Assembly: GCA_964408185.1 (NCBI GenBank)
Contig: CAYOYK010000002.1
Coordinates: forward strand, 74,742-138,741
DNA: 64,000 nt
Reading direction: 5' to 3'
Source: CAYOYK01 sp964408185
Lineage (GTDB): Bacteria > Bacillota > Clostridia > Christensenellales > Aristaeellaceae
Positions 45,636 through 54,266 of this stretch are shown here, one piece after another. The notes below the pieces were generated by a model, which did not search any database, had not been told where the DNA came from, and saw nothing but the letters and a program-made list of their open reading frames with translations. Positions within the stretch are counted from its first letter, which is position 1. Each line of letters begins with the position of its first letter. The position numbers and the translations under genes were made by a program.

Positions 45636-45671
45636 AAAAAGCACCCCCTCGCATCAGCCTATGCGAGGGGG
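45634..45671 (-). terminator. strong terminator of the 9-gene operon, overlapping the spoIVFA-like ribosome-binding site
   Basis: On the - strand an 11-bp perfect stem CCCCCTCGCAT (45671-45661) / ATGCGAGGGGG (45654-45644) with a 6-base loop is followed by a run of T residues at 45640-45634. The 3' arm contains GAGGGGG, the only ribosome-binding site for the next gene. Confidence 0.9.
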
Positions 45672-45684
45672 CGCTTGATATGCG

Positions 45685-46929
45685 TTACAGATTGTCGGTT
45701 TGCGCAAGCCTTTCCAGAGCGCTCCGCACGCCCAGCTTGCCGTGCGCGTAGGTGAGCCCGCCCTGCATGTAGACCGCGTAGGGCTCGCGGATGGGCGCGT
45801 CCGCGCTCAGCTCGACCGAAGCGCCCGATACAAACGTTCCGGCCGCCATGACGACCTGATGCTCGTAGCCCGGCATATCCCACGGCTCCGGGAGCGCAAA
45901 GCTGTCCACGGGCGAGGCCATTTGGATGCCCTCGCAAAACGCGACCACCCGTTCCGGCGTACCCAACTGAATCGCCTGAATAATATCCGAGCGTTCGTCG
46001 CTTGGGGCGGGCGTCACGCGCATGCCCAGCTTATCAAACACGGCGCTGGCCAGCGTGGCGGTCTTGAGCGCCTGACAAACGGTGTGCGGAGCCATAAACA
46101 GCCCCTGATAGAAGGGCTGATAGCCGCCTGCGTACGAGCCGATCTCCTGCCCGACGCCGGGCGCTGTGAGGCGATAGCTGATCCGCTCGATCAAGTTTTT
46201 TTTGCCAACGATGTATCCGCCTGTGGGCGCAAGCCCGCCGCCCATGTTCTTGATCAGGCTCCCGACGCACAGGTCGGCGCCGCAATCGGTCGGCTCGTTT
46301 TTTCGCACAAACTCGCCATAGCAGTTGTCTACCATCAGCGCGACGCGCGGGTGCTCGGCTTTGAGCAGCTCGGCCAGCGGACGGACGTCCTCCGGCGTCA
46401 GGGTACGGCGCATGGCGTAACCGCAGCTCCGCTGCACGGCGATCATCCGCGTGCGCGGCGTGATGGCTTGGCGCACCGCGTCCAGATCAACCGAGCCGTC
46501 CGGGCGCAGCTCCACCTGCCTGTACGTTACGCCCATCTCCTTGAGCGATCCGACCGGGCAGCCGTTGATGCCGATGATGGAATGCAGCGTGTCATATGGC
46601 GTGCCGCTGGCGCTCAGCAGCTCGTCCCCCGGCAGCAGCATGCCGAACAGGCACAGCGACAGCGCGTGCGTGCCGGAGGCGATCTGCGCGCGGACAATCG
46701 CGGCCTCCGTGTGGAACAGGCTTGCAAAGATGCGCTCCAGCGTATCCCGGCCGATGTCATCGTAACCGTAGCCCGTTGTGGGCGCAAAATGCCGCGCGCT
46801 TACTTTTTCCGCCGCAAAAGCGTCCAGCACGCGCCGGGTATGGTATTCCTCCATTTTGTCATATGCGTCAAAGGCGGGTATGCAGGCTTCCTCCGCCTGC
46901 TGCAAAAGGGTATCGATCGGTAAGGTCAT
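45685..46929 (-). CDS. methionine gamma-lyase family PLP protein (YnbB-like)
   Basis: PLP-dependent fold-type I protein of the family annotated as methionine gamma-lyase or aluminum resistance protein; its real role is not established. Start ATG 46929 overlaps the miaA stop in ATGA. The 414-aa product has the N-terminal YGYDDIGRDTLERIFA and IASGTHALS blocks, VDNCYGEF and the PLP-lysine candidate in VGSLIKNMGGG. It ends at a strong terminator. Neighbours of miaA in Firmicutes commonly include this gene. Confidence 0.92.
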   Translation of the reverse strand: MTLPIDTLLQQAEEACIPAFDAYDKMEEYHTRRVLDAFAAEKVSARHFAPTTGYGYDDIGRDTLERIFASLFHTEAAIVRAQIASGTHALSLCLFGMLLPGDELLSASGTPYDTLHSIIGINGCPVGSLKEMGVTYRQVELRPDGSVDLDAVRQAITPRTRMIAVQRSCGYAMRRTLTPEDVRPLAELLKAEHPRVALMVDNCYGEFVRKNEPTDCGADLCVGSLIKNMGGGLAPTGGYIVGKKNLIERISYRLTAPGVGQEIGSYAGGYQPFYQGLFMAPHTVCQALKTATLASAVFDKLGMRVTPAPSDERSDIIQAIQLGTPERVVAFCEGIQMASPVDSFALPEPWDMPGYEHQVVMAAGTFVSGASVELSADAPIREPYAVYMQGGLTYAHGKLGVRSALERLAQTDNL

Positions 46930-47849
46930 ACATCCATCTCCATCATACGGCGGCACTCCCGTACCGCCTGTTGTAGCGCTTGCTCAGGTTCATCCATGGA
47001 CAGCCAATGCACGGCTTTCTCCGCGCGGAACCAAGTGATCTGCCGCTTTGCGTAATGCCGGGAGCCCTGCTGGATGGCGCTGACGGCCTCGCCCGGCGAA
47101 GCGTTGCGCTTCAGGATAGGCACAAGCTCCTTATAGCCAAGGCCCTGCATGGATTGCGCCGTTTCCGGCACGCCCGCGCCCAGCAGCGCCCGCACCTCGT
47201 CCGGCAAGCCTGCGTCCATCATGGTCAGCACACGCGCGTCGATCCTCGCGTACAATCGCTCCCTAGGCAGCTCTGTGCCCAGAATCCAAAACCGATAGGG
47301 ACAGTCCTTCTGCGCGGGCTTCTGCGCGGAAAACGGCTCCCCCGTCAGCTCCCATACCTCCAGCGCGCGCACCACGCGCCGCACGTCATTTGGGTGCAGA
47401 CGCGCGGCAGTAATCGGGTCAACCGCTTGCAGCCGCCGATGCAGCTCCGCTTTTCCCTGCTCCGTCGCCGCCTGCGCGGATAGCCTATCACGCACGGAAA
47501 GATCGCCCGGCGTATTGCCAAGCGTCAGCCCGTACATCATCGCCTTGAGATAAAACCCCGTGCCGCCGACCAGCAGAGGCAGCTTTCCTCTCGCGCTGAT
47601 CTCGTCGATTGCTTGCTTGCAGAGCGTCACATAGTCGGATACGGAGAAGGCTTCGCGCGGGTCGGCCACGTCCAGCAGATGATGCGACACGGCGCGCCGC
47701 TCCTCGGCGGTCGGCTTGGCGGTGCCGATGTCCATGCCGCGATAGATCTGCATGCTGTCCATGGCAATGATCTCCGCCTGCACCGCACGTGCCAGCTCAA
47801 GCGCCAGCGCGCTCTTTCCGCTGGCTGTCGGCCCCACGATGGCGACCAC
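46926..47849 (-). CDS. miaA: tRNA dimethylallyltransferase
   Basis: Adds a dimethylallyl group to A37 of tRNAs reading UNN codons, the substrate later used by MiaB. The 307-aa product has the P-loop GPTASGKS, the substrate block MDSMQIYRGMDIGTAKP, LVGGTGFYLKAM and the C-terminal GSRHYAKRQITWFR. Start GTG 47849 is 14 bases after the mutL stop and lacks a clear ribosome-binding site; translational coupling is likely. miaB lies five genes upstream in the same run. Confidence 0.96.
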   Translation of the reverse strand: MVAIVGPTASGKSALALELARAVQAEIIAMDSMQIYRGMDIGTAKPTAEERRAVSHHLLDVADPREAFSVSDYVTLCKQAIDEISARGKLPLLVGGTGFYLKAMMYGLTLGNTPGDLSVRDRLSAQAATEQGKAELHRRLQAVDPITAARLHPNDVRRVVRALEVWELTGEPFSAQKPAQKDCPYRFWILGTELPRERLYARIDARVLTMMDAGLPDEVRALLGAGVPETAQSMQGLGYKELVPILKRNASPGEAVSAIQQGSRHYAKRQITWFRAEKAVHWLSMDEPEQALQQAVRECRRMMEMDV

Positions 47850-47863
47850 CAGCGGCTTTGGGT

Positions 47864-49816
47864 CTATTGAATGCGCTTGAATCGTTTTTCCAGCTCCTTT
47901 TGCGTCATTTCGACGACGATGGGCCGTCCGTGCGGGCAGGTGGGAGGAACGCCCGACGTCAGCATGTCCGCAAGCAGCGTCCGCGCATCCTGCTCGGTAA
48001 GCGCGTCCCCCGCCTTGACGGCCCGCTTGCAGGCCATCTGCGCGACCATCGCGCGAATTCGCTCACAGTTGGGCTTTCCGGGCTGCGTCATCATCTGGTC
48101 AAGCGCCTCGCGCAGCAGCTCTGCGGCGGGCGGCGCGGAGCCGAAGAGCATCGGCGCGGCGTGAATGGCGACGGAGGTCTCGTCAAACGCTTCATACCGA
48201 AAGCCCGCGTCGGCCAGCGCCTCTTGCGCGTCCAGCAGAAAGGCCATTTCGCGCGCCGTTACGCGCAACAGTTGCGGGGACAGGAGCTGCTGTGCCTGAC
48301 GGTCGGCCTCGTGCGCCTTCATCAGTTTATCAAACAGCAGCCGCTCGTGCGCCGCGTGCTGATCGATCAGCAGCAAACGCTCCCCGGACTCGAACAAAAG
48401 ATAGGTGTGAAACGCGGAGCCGATGTAGCGCAGCGTATCACTCGCGGATGCCGGCGCTGCAAACGTCTGCTGCTCCTCCTGCAGTTGACTCTTCACGGCG
48501 GGCGGCGGCGAGGCCGACGCGGAGAACGTGCGGGCAGCGGGCTGATAGCTCTCGACAAAGGACGCGCCGCGCTCGCCGTAGGAGCGCAGGATCTCCCGCG
48601 CACGCTCGCTGCTGACGGCAGGCGCGCGCTCGCGGATGGGCTCCGGACGGTCGGCCGGAGCGTCTGCCAAGGAATCGGGCATCAATGACAGCCGCGCGTT
48701 GACAAGCGCCTCCGCCTGCTCCTCCTCCGTGCCGCCCGCCAGACTTTCGACAACGACGTTGCTCTTATTCGGCTCGGCCTCCGGCGCTTTTGACTCGCCG
48801 CCCAGAAGCGCGTCCTTGGCGGTGCGCGCGTTCAGAGCCTCGAAAACCAGCTCCTCCACGCAGGCCGCCACATGCTTTTCGTCCTGAAAGCGCACCTCCA
48901 GCTTGTTGGGGTGAACATTCACATCCACACGGTCAAACGGCATTTGCAGCGACAGCACGGCCAGCGGATAACGCCCGATCATCACCTGCCCTCGACAGGC
49001 GACATCCAGCGCGCGGCCCAGCTCCTCGCTGCGGAAGTATCGGCCGTTGATGAAAAAGCTCTGCTGCATGCGGTTTCCGCGCGTCTGCTCCCCCACGCCC
49101 ACATACCCGGAGAGCAGCACGCCGTATCGGCTGCCCTCCACCGCAAAGAGCTCGCGCAGGGTCTCGCGCCCGTACACGCAGTAAATCGCCGTGGACAGCT
49201 TGCCGTCGCCCGGACTGTGGTAGATCGTCTTGCCCTGATTGACAAAGCGGAAGGAAATATCAGGCCGGGAAAGAATAAGCCGCATCAGGTAGTCGGAGAT
49301 CAGCGCGGCCTCCACGGTCGGCTTTTTGAGAAATTTGAGCCGCACGGGCGTGTTGAAGAACAGCTCCTTTACCACAACGGCCGTGCCGATCGGGCTGGCG
49401 GCTTGCCGGAAGTCCGTAATGCTCCCGGCCTCGACCGCGATGCACGCGCCAAAGTCGTCCTCCGCCGTGCGCGTGGTGCATTTCACCTTGGCAACCGCCG
49501 CGATAGACGCGAGCGCTTCACCGCGGAAGCCAAGCGTCGGAATGGCAAACAGCTCTTTTTCTTCATGGAGCTTGCTGGTTGCGTGGCGTTCAAACGCCAT
49601 TTTCAGCTGATCCTGCCGGATGCCGCAGCCGTTGTCCGATACGCGGAAGGACGTAATGCCGCCGTCCTGTATCTCCACGGTCACGGCGGTCGCGCCCGCG
49701 TCAACGCTGTTTTCCACCAGCTCCTTGATGGCGGCGGCGGGCCGCTCCACCACCTCTCCCGCGGCGATTTTGCCAATCAGCTCCGGCGACAGGAGCTTAA
49801 TCACAGTAGGCTGCAT
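47864..49816 (-). CDS. mutL: DNA mismatch repair protein MutL
   Basis: Mismatch repair ATPase and nicking endonuclease. The 650-aa product has N-terminal GHKL motifs (LVENSVDAGAT, VSDNGCGI, GFRGEALASI), a disordered linker (about 345-460) and a C-terminal endonuclease domain. The metal motif reads DQHAAHERLLFD near residue 480, with Asp in place of the last Glu of DQHA-x2-E-x4-E; further site blocks ACKRAVKAGD and CPHGRP are intact. Genomes without MutH use this nicking activity. 9 bases downstream of mutS. Confidence 0.97.
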   Translation of the reverse strand: MQPTVIKLLSPELIGKIAAGEVVERPAAAIKELVENSVDAGATAVTVEIQDGGITSFRVSDNGCGIRQDQLKMAFERHATSKLHEEKELFAIPTLGFRGEALASIAAVAKVKCTTRTAEDDFGACIAVEAGSITDFRQAASPIGTAVVVKELFFNTPVRLKFLKKPTVEAALISDYLMRLILSRPDISFRFVNQGKTIYHSPGDGKLSTAIYCVYGRETLRELFAVEGSRYGVLLSGYVGVGEQTRGNRMQQSFFINGRYFRSEELGRALDVACRGQVMIGRYPLAVLSLQMPFDRVDVNVHPNKLEVRFQDEKHVAACVEELVFEALNARTAKDALLGGESKAPEAEPNKSNVVVESLAGGTEEEQAEALVNARLSLMPDSLADAPADRPEPIRERAPAVSSERAREILRSYGERGASFVESYQPAARTFSASASPPPAVKSQLQEEQQTFAAPASASDTLRYIGSAFHTYLLFESGERLLLIDQHAAHERLLFDKLMKAHEADRQAQQLLSPQLLRVTAREMAFLLDAQEALADAGFRYEAFDETSVAIHAAPMLFGSAPPAAELLREALDQMMTQPGKPNCERIRAMVAQMACKRAVKAGDALTEQDARTLLADMLTSGVPPTCPHGRPIVVEMTQKELEKRFKRIQ

Positions 49817-49825
49817 AGTTCCTCC

Positions 49826-52426
49826 TTACAGCTTGCGCGCTTCCTCGCGCAGGCGGAACAGGGTGTTGATCGCGTCCATGGGGGTGAGCGCCAGCACGTC
49901 GAGCCCTTGCAGCTCGGCAATCAAATCGTCCTGCGGCAAATGGAACAGGTCGGTTTGCCGATCCTGCTTCCTGCGCTTTTCGAGGATGTTCTGGCTGATG
50001 GTCACTTGGTTGATATCGCTGGCTTCCAGACGGGCCTGAATCTCGTGCGCGCGCATGACGACCGCCTGCGGAATGCCCGCAAGGCGCGCCACATGGACGC
50101 CATAGCTCCTGTCCGCGCCGCCGGGGACGATCTTGCGCAGAAAGACAACGTCCTCGCCAAGCTCCTGCACGGAAATACAGTAATTTTTCACGCCCTCAAA
50201 CTGCCCCTCCAGCTCGCTGAGCTCATGGTAGTGGGTAGCGAAAAGCGTTTTTGCGCCTATCTTCTTGCGGTCGAGCAAATACTCCGCCACCGCCCACGCG
50301 ATGCTCAGGCCGTCAAATGTGCTGGTTCCGCGCCCGATTTCATCCAGCAATATCAGAGAGCGAGCCGTCGCGTTGCGCAGAATGTTGGCTGTCTCGCTCA
50401 TTTCCACCATAAATGTGGACTGCCCGGCCGCCAAATCGTCTGACGCGCCAATACGCGTAAAAATGCGGTCAACCGTGCTTATGGATGCCGAATCTGCCGG
50501 AACAAAGCAGCCGATATGCGCCATAAGCACGCATAACGCCACCTGCCGCATGTAGGTGCTTTTGCCCGCCATGTTTGGCCCCGTGATGATGAGCAGGCGG
50601 TTCGCGTCCGTATCCATCCGCGCGTCGTTTGGCACGAACGCCGTATCGGACATCATTTTTTCCACAATGGGATGACGGGCGTTCTGCAAGTTGATAACGC
50701 CGTCCTCGGTGATAACGGGGCGAACGTAATCGTTTTCGCGCGCGACAAGCGACAGCGACAGCAGCGCGTCGAGTGTCTTGATTGCTTCCGCGTCGGTCTG
50801 TATTTCGTGGATGCGCTTGGCAATCTCGTCCCGAAGCTGATTGAAAAGCTCAAGCTCCAGCGTCATGGCGCTTTGCTGCGCGCCGAGGATTTTACGCTCC
50901 AAGTCTTGCAGCTCCGGCGTAACATACCGCTCGCAGTTGGCAAGCGTCTGCCTGCGGGTGTATCGAAGCGGCACCTGACCCAGGTTGGACTTGGTGACCT
51001 CGATATAGAACCCGAAAACGCGGTTGTACTGGATTTTGAGGTTCTTGATGCCCGTCTCGGCGCGCTCGGTCGTTTCAAGGTCAAGCAGCCATTGCTTGCC
51101 CAGCGTGGAGGCTTGACGGTACTCGTCCAGCGTTTGATTGTACCCATCGGCAATGAGGCCGCCCTCGGTGAGCAGAATGGGCGCGTCCGGATGGATGGCG
51201 CGGCAGAGCAGCTCGGTCAGATCGTCCAGCGGGTCGATCTCCGCTTGCAGCGCGGCCAGCATCGGCGTGCGCGGCAGCTGTGCCAGCTGCTCCCGGATGG
51301 GCGGCAGCGCGGCCAGCGAGCGGCCCAGCGCGAGGCAATCCCGCGCGTTAAGGCTGCGGTACGCCACCTTGCCCAGCAGCCGCTCCAGATCATACACCTG
51401 CTCCAGCGCGTGGCCGAGCTCTCCGGCGACGAGCACATCGCCATAGAGCGCTTGCACCGCGTCCAAGCGGCGATCGATCAGAGCTTTATCGGTGAGCGGC
51501 TGCTCCACCCACGCGCGGAGCATGCGCGCGCCCATAGCGGTAGCGGTTCTGTCCAGCAGCCACAGCAGCGAACCGCGACGCTCGCCGGAGCGCAGGCTCG
51601 TGGTCAGCTCCAAATTGCGACGCGTGGCGCGATCCAGAAACATGACGTGGTCGTTCTGGTACAGGGTGAGCTTTGTGATGTGCTCCAGCGCGTTCTTTTG
51701 CGTCTCGGCCAGATAACGCATCAGCGCGCCCGCCGCGCGCAGGCGCTTGTCGCTTTCCTCCACGCCCAGCGCGGTCAGGCTTGTCAGGTGAAAATGCGCC
51801 AGAAGACACTCGCGGGCGTTCTTTTTTTCAAAGGCGCTCAGCGGATACTGACTGACCGCCACATGAAACGGCAAAAAGGGCAGCAGCGCTTCCTCGTCGT
51901 TGGTAATGACCTCGTGCGGCTGAATACGCGTCAGCTCGTCGCGGAGGGTGCGCTCGTAGCTCTTGAGCTGATGCAGGATAAACTCGCCCGTGGATACGTC
52001 CGCATAAGCGAGCATGGCCTCTTTTTCCAGCAGATAGACGCAAAGGACGTAGCTGTTGCTCTTCTCGTCCAGCATGCTGGGGTCGACCACCGTGCCCGGC
52101 GTGACAATGCGGATGACGTCCCGCTCCACCAGTCCCTTGCTGAGCGCGGGATCGGTCAGCTGCTCGCAGATGGCGACCTTGTGCCCGTTTTCAATCAGTC
52201 GGCTGATATACGTTGCCGCCGCGTGATAGGGCACGCCGCACATCGGCGCGCGCTCGTCCAAGCCGCAGTCCTTGCCGGTGAGTGTCAGCTCCAGCTCCTT
52301 GGACACCAGCTTGGCGTCGTCAAAGAACATCTCGTAAAAGTCGCCAAGACGAAACATCACGATGCAATCGCTGTGCTTGTGCTTGACGTCGAGATACTGC
52401 TGCATCATCGGTGTCACGGTCGCCAT
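49826..52426 (-). CDS. mutS: DNA mismatch repair protein MutS
   Basis: Mismatch-recognition ATPase. The 866-aa product begins with the mismatch-binding domain (GDFYEMFFDDA, the Phe-x-Glu motif that inserts at mispairs). It also has the connector, lever and clamp domains, then the ATPase with Walker A GPNMAGKSTYMRQ, GASDDLAAGQSTFM and LDEIGRGTSTFDGLSIAWA. A C-terminal helix-turn-helix follows. It is full length and preceded by an AGGATG-type site, and mutL follows. Confidence 0.98.
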   Translation of the reverse strand: MATVTPMMQQYLDVKHKHSDCIVMFRLGDFYEMFFDDAKLVSKELELTLTGKDCGLDERAPMCGVPYHAAATYISRLIENGHKVAICEQLTDPALSKGLVERDVIRIVTPGTVVDPSMLDEKSNSYVLCVYLLEKEAMLAYADVSTGEFILHQLKSYERTLRDELTRIQPHEVITNDEEALLPFLPFHVAVSQYPLSAFEKKNARECLLAHFHLTSLTALGVEESDKRLRAAGALMRYLAETQKNALEHITKLTLYQNDHVMFLDRATRRNLELTTSLRSGERRGSLLWLLDRTATAMGARMLRAWVEQPLTDKALIDRRLDAVQALYGDVLVAGELGHALEQVYDLERLLGKVAYRSLNARDCLALGRSLAALPPIREQLAQLPRTPMLAALQAEIDPLDDLTELLCRAIHPDAPILLTEGGLIADGYNQTLDEYRQASTLGKQWLLDLETTERAETGIKNLKIQYNRVFGFYIEVTKSNLGQVPLRYTRRQTLANCERYVTPELQDLERKILGAQQSAMTLELELFNQLRDEIAKRIHEIQTDAEAIKTLDALLSLSLVARENDYVRPVITEDGVINLQNARHPIVEKMMSDTAFVPNDARMDTDANRLLIITGPNMAGKSTYMRQVALCVLMAHIGCFVPADSASISTVDRIFTRIGASDDLAAGQSTFMVEMSETANILRNATARSLILLDEIGRGTSTFDGLSIAWAVAEYLLDRKKIGAKTLFATHYHELSELEGQFEGVKNYCISVQELGEDVVFLRKIVPGGADRSYGVHVARLAGIPQAVVMRAHEIQARLEASDINQVTISQNILEKRRKQDRQTDLFHLPQDDLIAELQGLDVLALTPMDAINTLFRLREEARKL

Positions 52427-52449
52427 GGCAGGTCATCCTTTCGGGAGCG

Positions 52450-52857
52450 TCATTCGTGATGGTGGCAAGCGCCGCCGCAGGTATCGCAGGAGCCGGTGCA
52501 GCCGTCCTCCTCGTCCTTTTCCCCGGTGACGACCAGCTTGATCAGCTGGTTGACCTGCTTCATCATGCTGTTAAAGCGCTCGCGGTTCTCTCGCATATCC
52601 TTGAGCAGCGGGTACTCGTCCATCGCCTTCTCGGCAAGCTCCAGCGCTTTGCCCGCATCCGCGAGCTGCTGATGATCCATCTGGTTTTGCGCCAGAACGT
52701 TCTCCACCTCCGCGCGCTTGGCGGAATAATCGGCGATAAGCTGCGCGGCCTGCTCGTCGTGCGTCACGGCCTGCTCGCTCAGCCGCACCTTGATATACTC
52801 TTCGCTTTCCAGGATGGCCTCCGCAAGCTGCTCGGCCCTGTTGAGTACGTTTTCCAT
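52450..52857 (-). CDS. YlbF/YmcA-family protein with Cys-rich tail
   Basis: 135-aa, mostly helical protein of the YlbF/YmcA (RicF/RicA) family, which in Bacillus forms a complex with YaaT that regulates RNase Y processing and phosphorelay. Conserved helices EQLAEAILESEEY and LAQNQMDHQQLADAGK are visible. The last 20 residues carry four cysteines and a His run (CTGSCDTCGGACHHHE), a plausible Fe-S or metal site. In Bacillus ymcA is next to ymcB (miaB) and mutS; here it sits between miaB and mutS, so it is probably RicA-like. Only one such gene is in the window. Confidence 0.85.
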   Translation of the reverse strand: MENVLNRAEQLAEAILESEEYIKVRLSEQAVTHDEQAAQLIADYSAKRAEVENVLAQNQMDHQQLADAGKALELAEKAMDEYPLLKDMRENRERFNSMMKQVNQLIKLVVTGEKDEEDGCTGSCDTCGGACHHHE

Positions 52858-52874
52858 AATTGATCCTCCTTTTT

Positions 52875-54266
52875 TCAGACGCGCTCTCCGCGCAGGGTAT
52901 TTGCGGCGGCGGATACAATGCGAACAGGGATGATCCTGCCGACGTCGCCGCTGTCGCCTTGAAAAGAAACCGTAATACCGCGCGTCCCTTTGCCGGACAC
53001 CATACGCTCGTCCCGCTTGGAAAGGGACTCCACCAGCACGCTCTCCGCAGCGCCGATCAGGCTCTCGTGCGCCCGCGCCGTACCGGTCTCCACCTCGCGG
53101 ATCAGGCGCTCGATACGCTCCGTGGCGATATCGGGGGCGATTTGGTCGGGCATCTCGGCGGCCTTGGTGCCCTTGCGCGGCGAGTAGATGAATGTGAACG
53201 CCGCGTCATAGTTGACCTCGCGGGCCAAGGAGAGCGTATCGGCGAACTGCGCCTCGGTCTCGCCCGGAAAGGCGACGATAAAATCCGTCGTCAGGCCGAT
53301 GTTCGGCACAGCCCTTCGCAGCGCCTCCACGCGCGACAGATAGTGTTCCCGCGTGTAGCGCCGGTTCATCCGCGCGAGGATTTGGGTGCTGCCGGACTGC
53401 ACGGGCAGGTGCAGGTGGTTGCAAACCCGCTTGCAATCCGCCATCGCGGCAATCAGCTCGTCGGATAAGTCCTTGGGGTGCGAGGTCATAAAGCGGATGC
53501 GCGGCACGCCCATCGCGTTCAGCTTGCGAAGCAGCGTGGGAAAATCCTCGCCCGGATTGCCGTAGGAGTTGACGTTCTGGCCCAGCAGCATGATCTCCTG
53601 CACGCCGCTTTGCATAAGCCCCTCGGCTTCACGCAGGATATCGTCCATTTTGCGGGAGCGCTCCCGCCCGCGCACATACGGCACAATGCAGTAGGAGCAG
53701 TAGTTGTTGCAGCCGTACATGATGGTCAGGTATGCCTTGTAATCGTTGAGGCGCTTGACGGGCAGGCCCTCGGCCATCAGCAGCTCGTCCTGCGTAATCT
53801 CCACCTGCTGTCGCCGCTGCTCCGCCACGCGCAGCAGCAGCGTAGGCAGACGGTGCATATTGTGCGTGCCAAACGCAAAGTCAATAAACCGATACTGCTT
53901 GAGCAGGCTTTGCGCCATATCCGGCTGCTGAATCATACAGCCGCATACGCCGATGAGCAGCTCCGGCCGCTGTTTTTTTAGCTCCTTGAGCCAAATTACG
54001 TTGCCCAAGGCGCGGCGCTCGGCGTTTTCGCGGATGCAGCAGGTGTTAAAGATCACCAGATCGGCTTCCTCGCGCGTGGGCGCTTCCGTCATGCCCATGG
54101 CCTCAAGCATTCCGGCGAGCATCTCGCTGTCGTGAGCGTTCATCTGGCATCCATAGGTGACGATATGGTACCGCTCCGGTCGGTTTGTCAGCGCGGCGAA
54201 CGCCTCGGCGACCGCGCGCTGCTGATCCAGCTCCTCCTGCGGTACATAAATTGGTTGCTGACTCAA
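52875..54266 (-). CDS. miaB: tRNA methylthiotransferase MiaB
   Basis: Radical SAM enzyme that converts i6A37 to ms2i6A37 in tRNA. The 463-aa product has the N-terminal UPF0004 domain with three Cys ligands of the auxiliary cluster (TYGCQMNAHD, FNTCCIREN, GVCGCM). The radical SAM motif is IMYGCNNYCSYCIVPYVRG (CxxxCxxC), and a C-terminal TRAM domain follows. Start TTG 54266 is preceded by AAGGAGA and overlaps the rng stop. Works downstream of MiaA, in the same run. Confidence 0.97.
   Translation of the reverse strand: MSQQPIYVPQEELDQQRAVAEAFAALTNRPERYHIVTYGCQMNAHDSEMLAGMLEAMGMTEAPTREEADLVIFNTCCIRENAERRALGNVIWLKELKKQRPELLIGVCGCMIQQPDMAQSLLKQYRFIDFAFGTHNMHRLPTLLLRVAEQRRQQVEITQDELLMAEGLPVKRLNDYKAYLTIMYGCNNYCSYCIVPYVRGRERSRKMDDILREAEGLMQSGVQEIMLLGQNVNSYGNPGEDFPTLLRKLNAMGVPRIRFMTSHPKDLSDELIAAMADCKRVCNHLHLPVQSGSTQILARMNRRYTREHYLSRVEALRRAVPNIGLTTDFIVAFPGETEAQFADTLSLAREVNYDAAFTFIYSPRKGTKAAEMPDQIAPDIATERIERLIREVETGTARAHESLIGAAESVLVESLSKRDERMVSGKGTRGITVSFQGDSGDVGRIIPVRIVSAAANTLRGERV

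Noticed and set aside
50672..52459. 595-codon + strand frame opposite mutS
   Set aside because: Antisense shadow; it has no plausible start and is wholly contained in a highly conserved gene.
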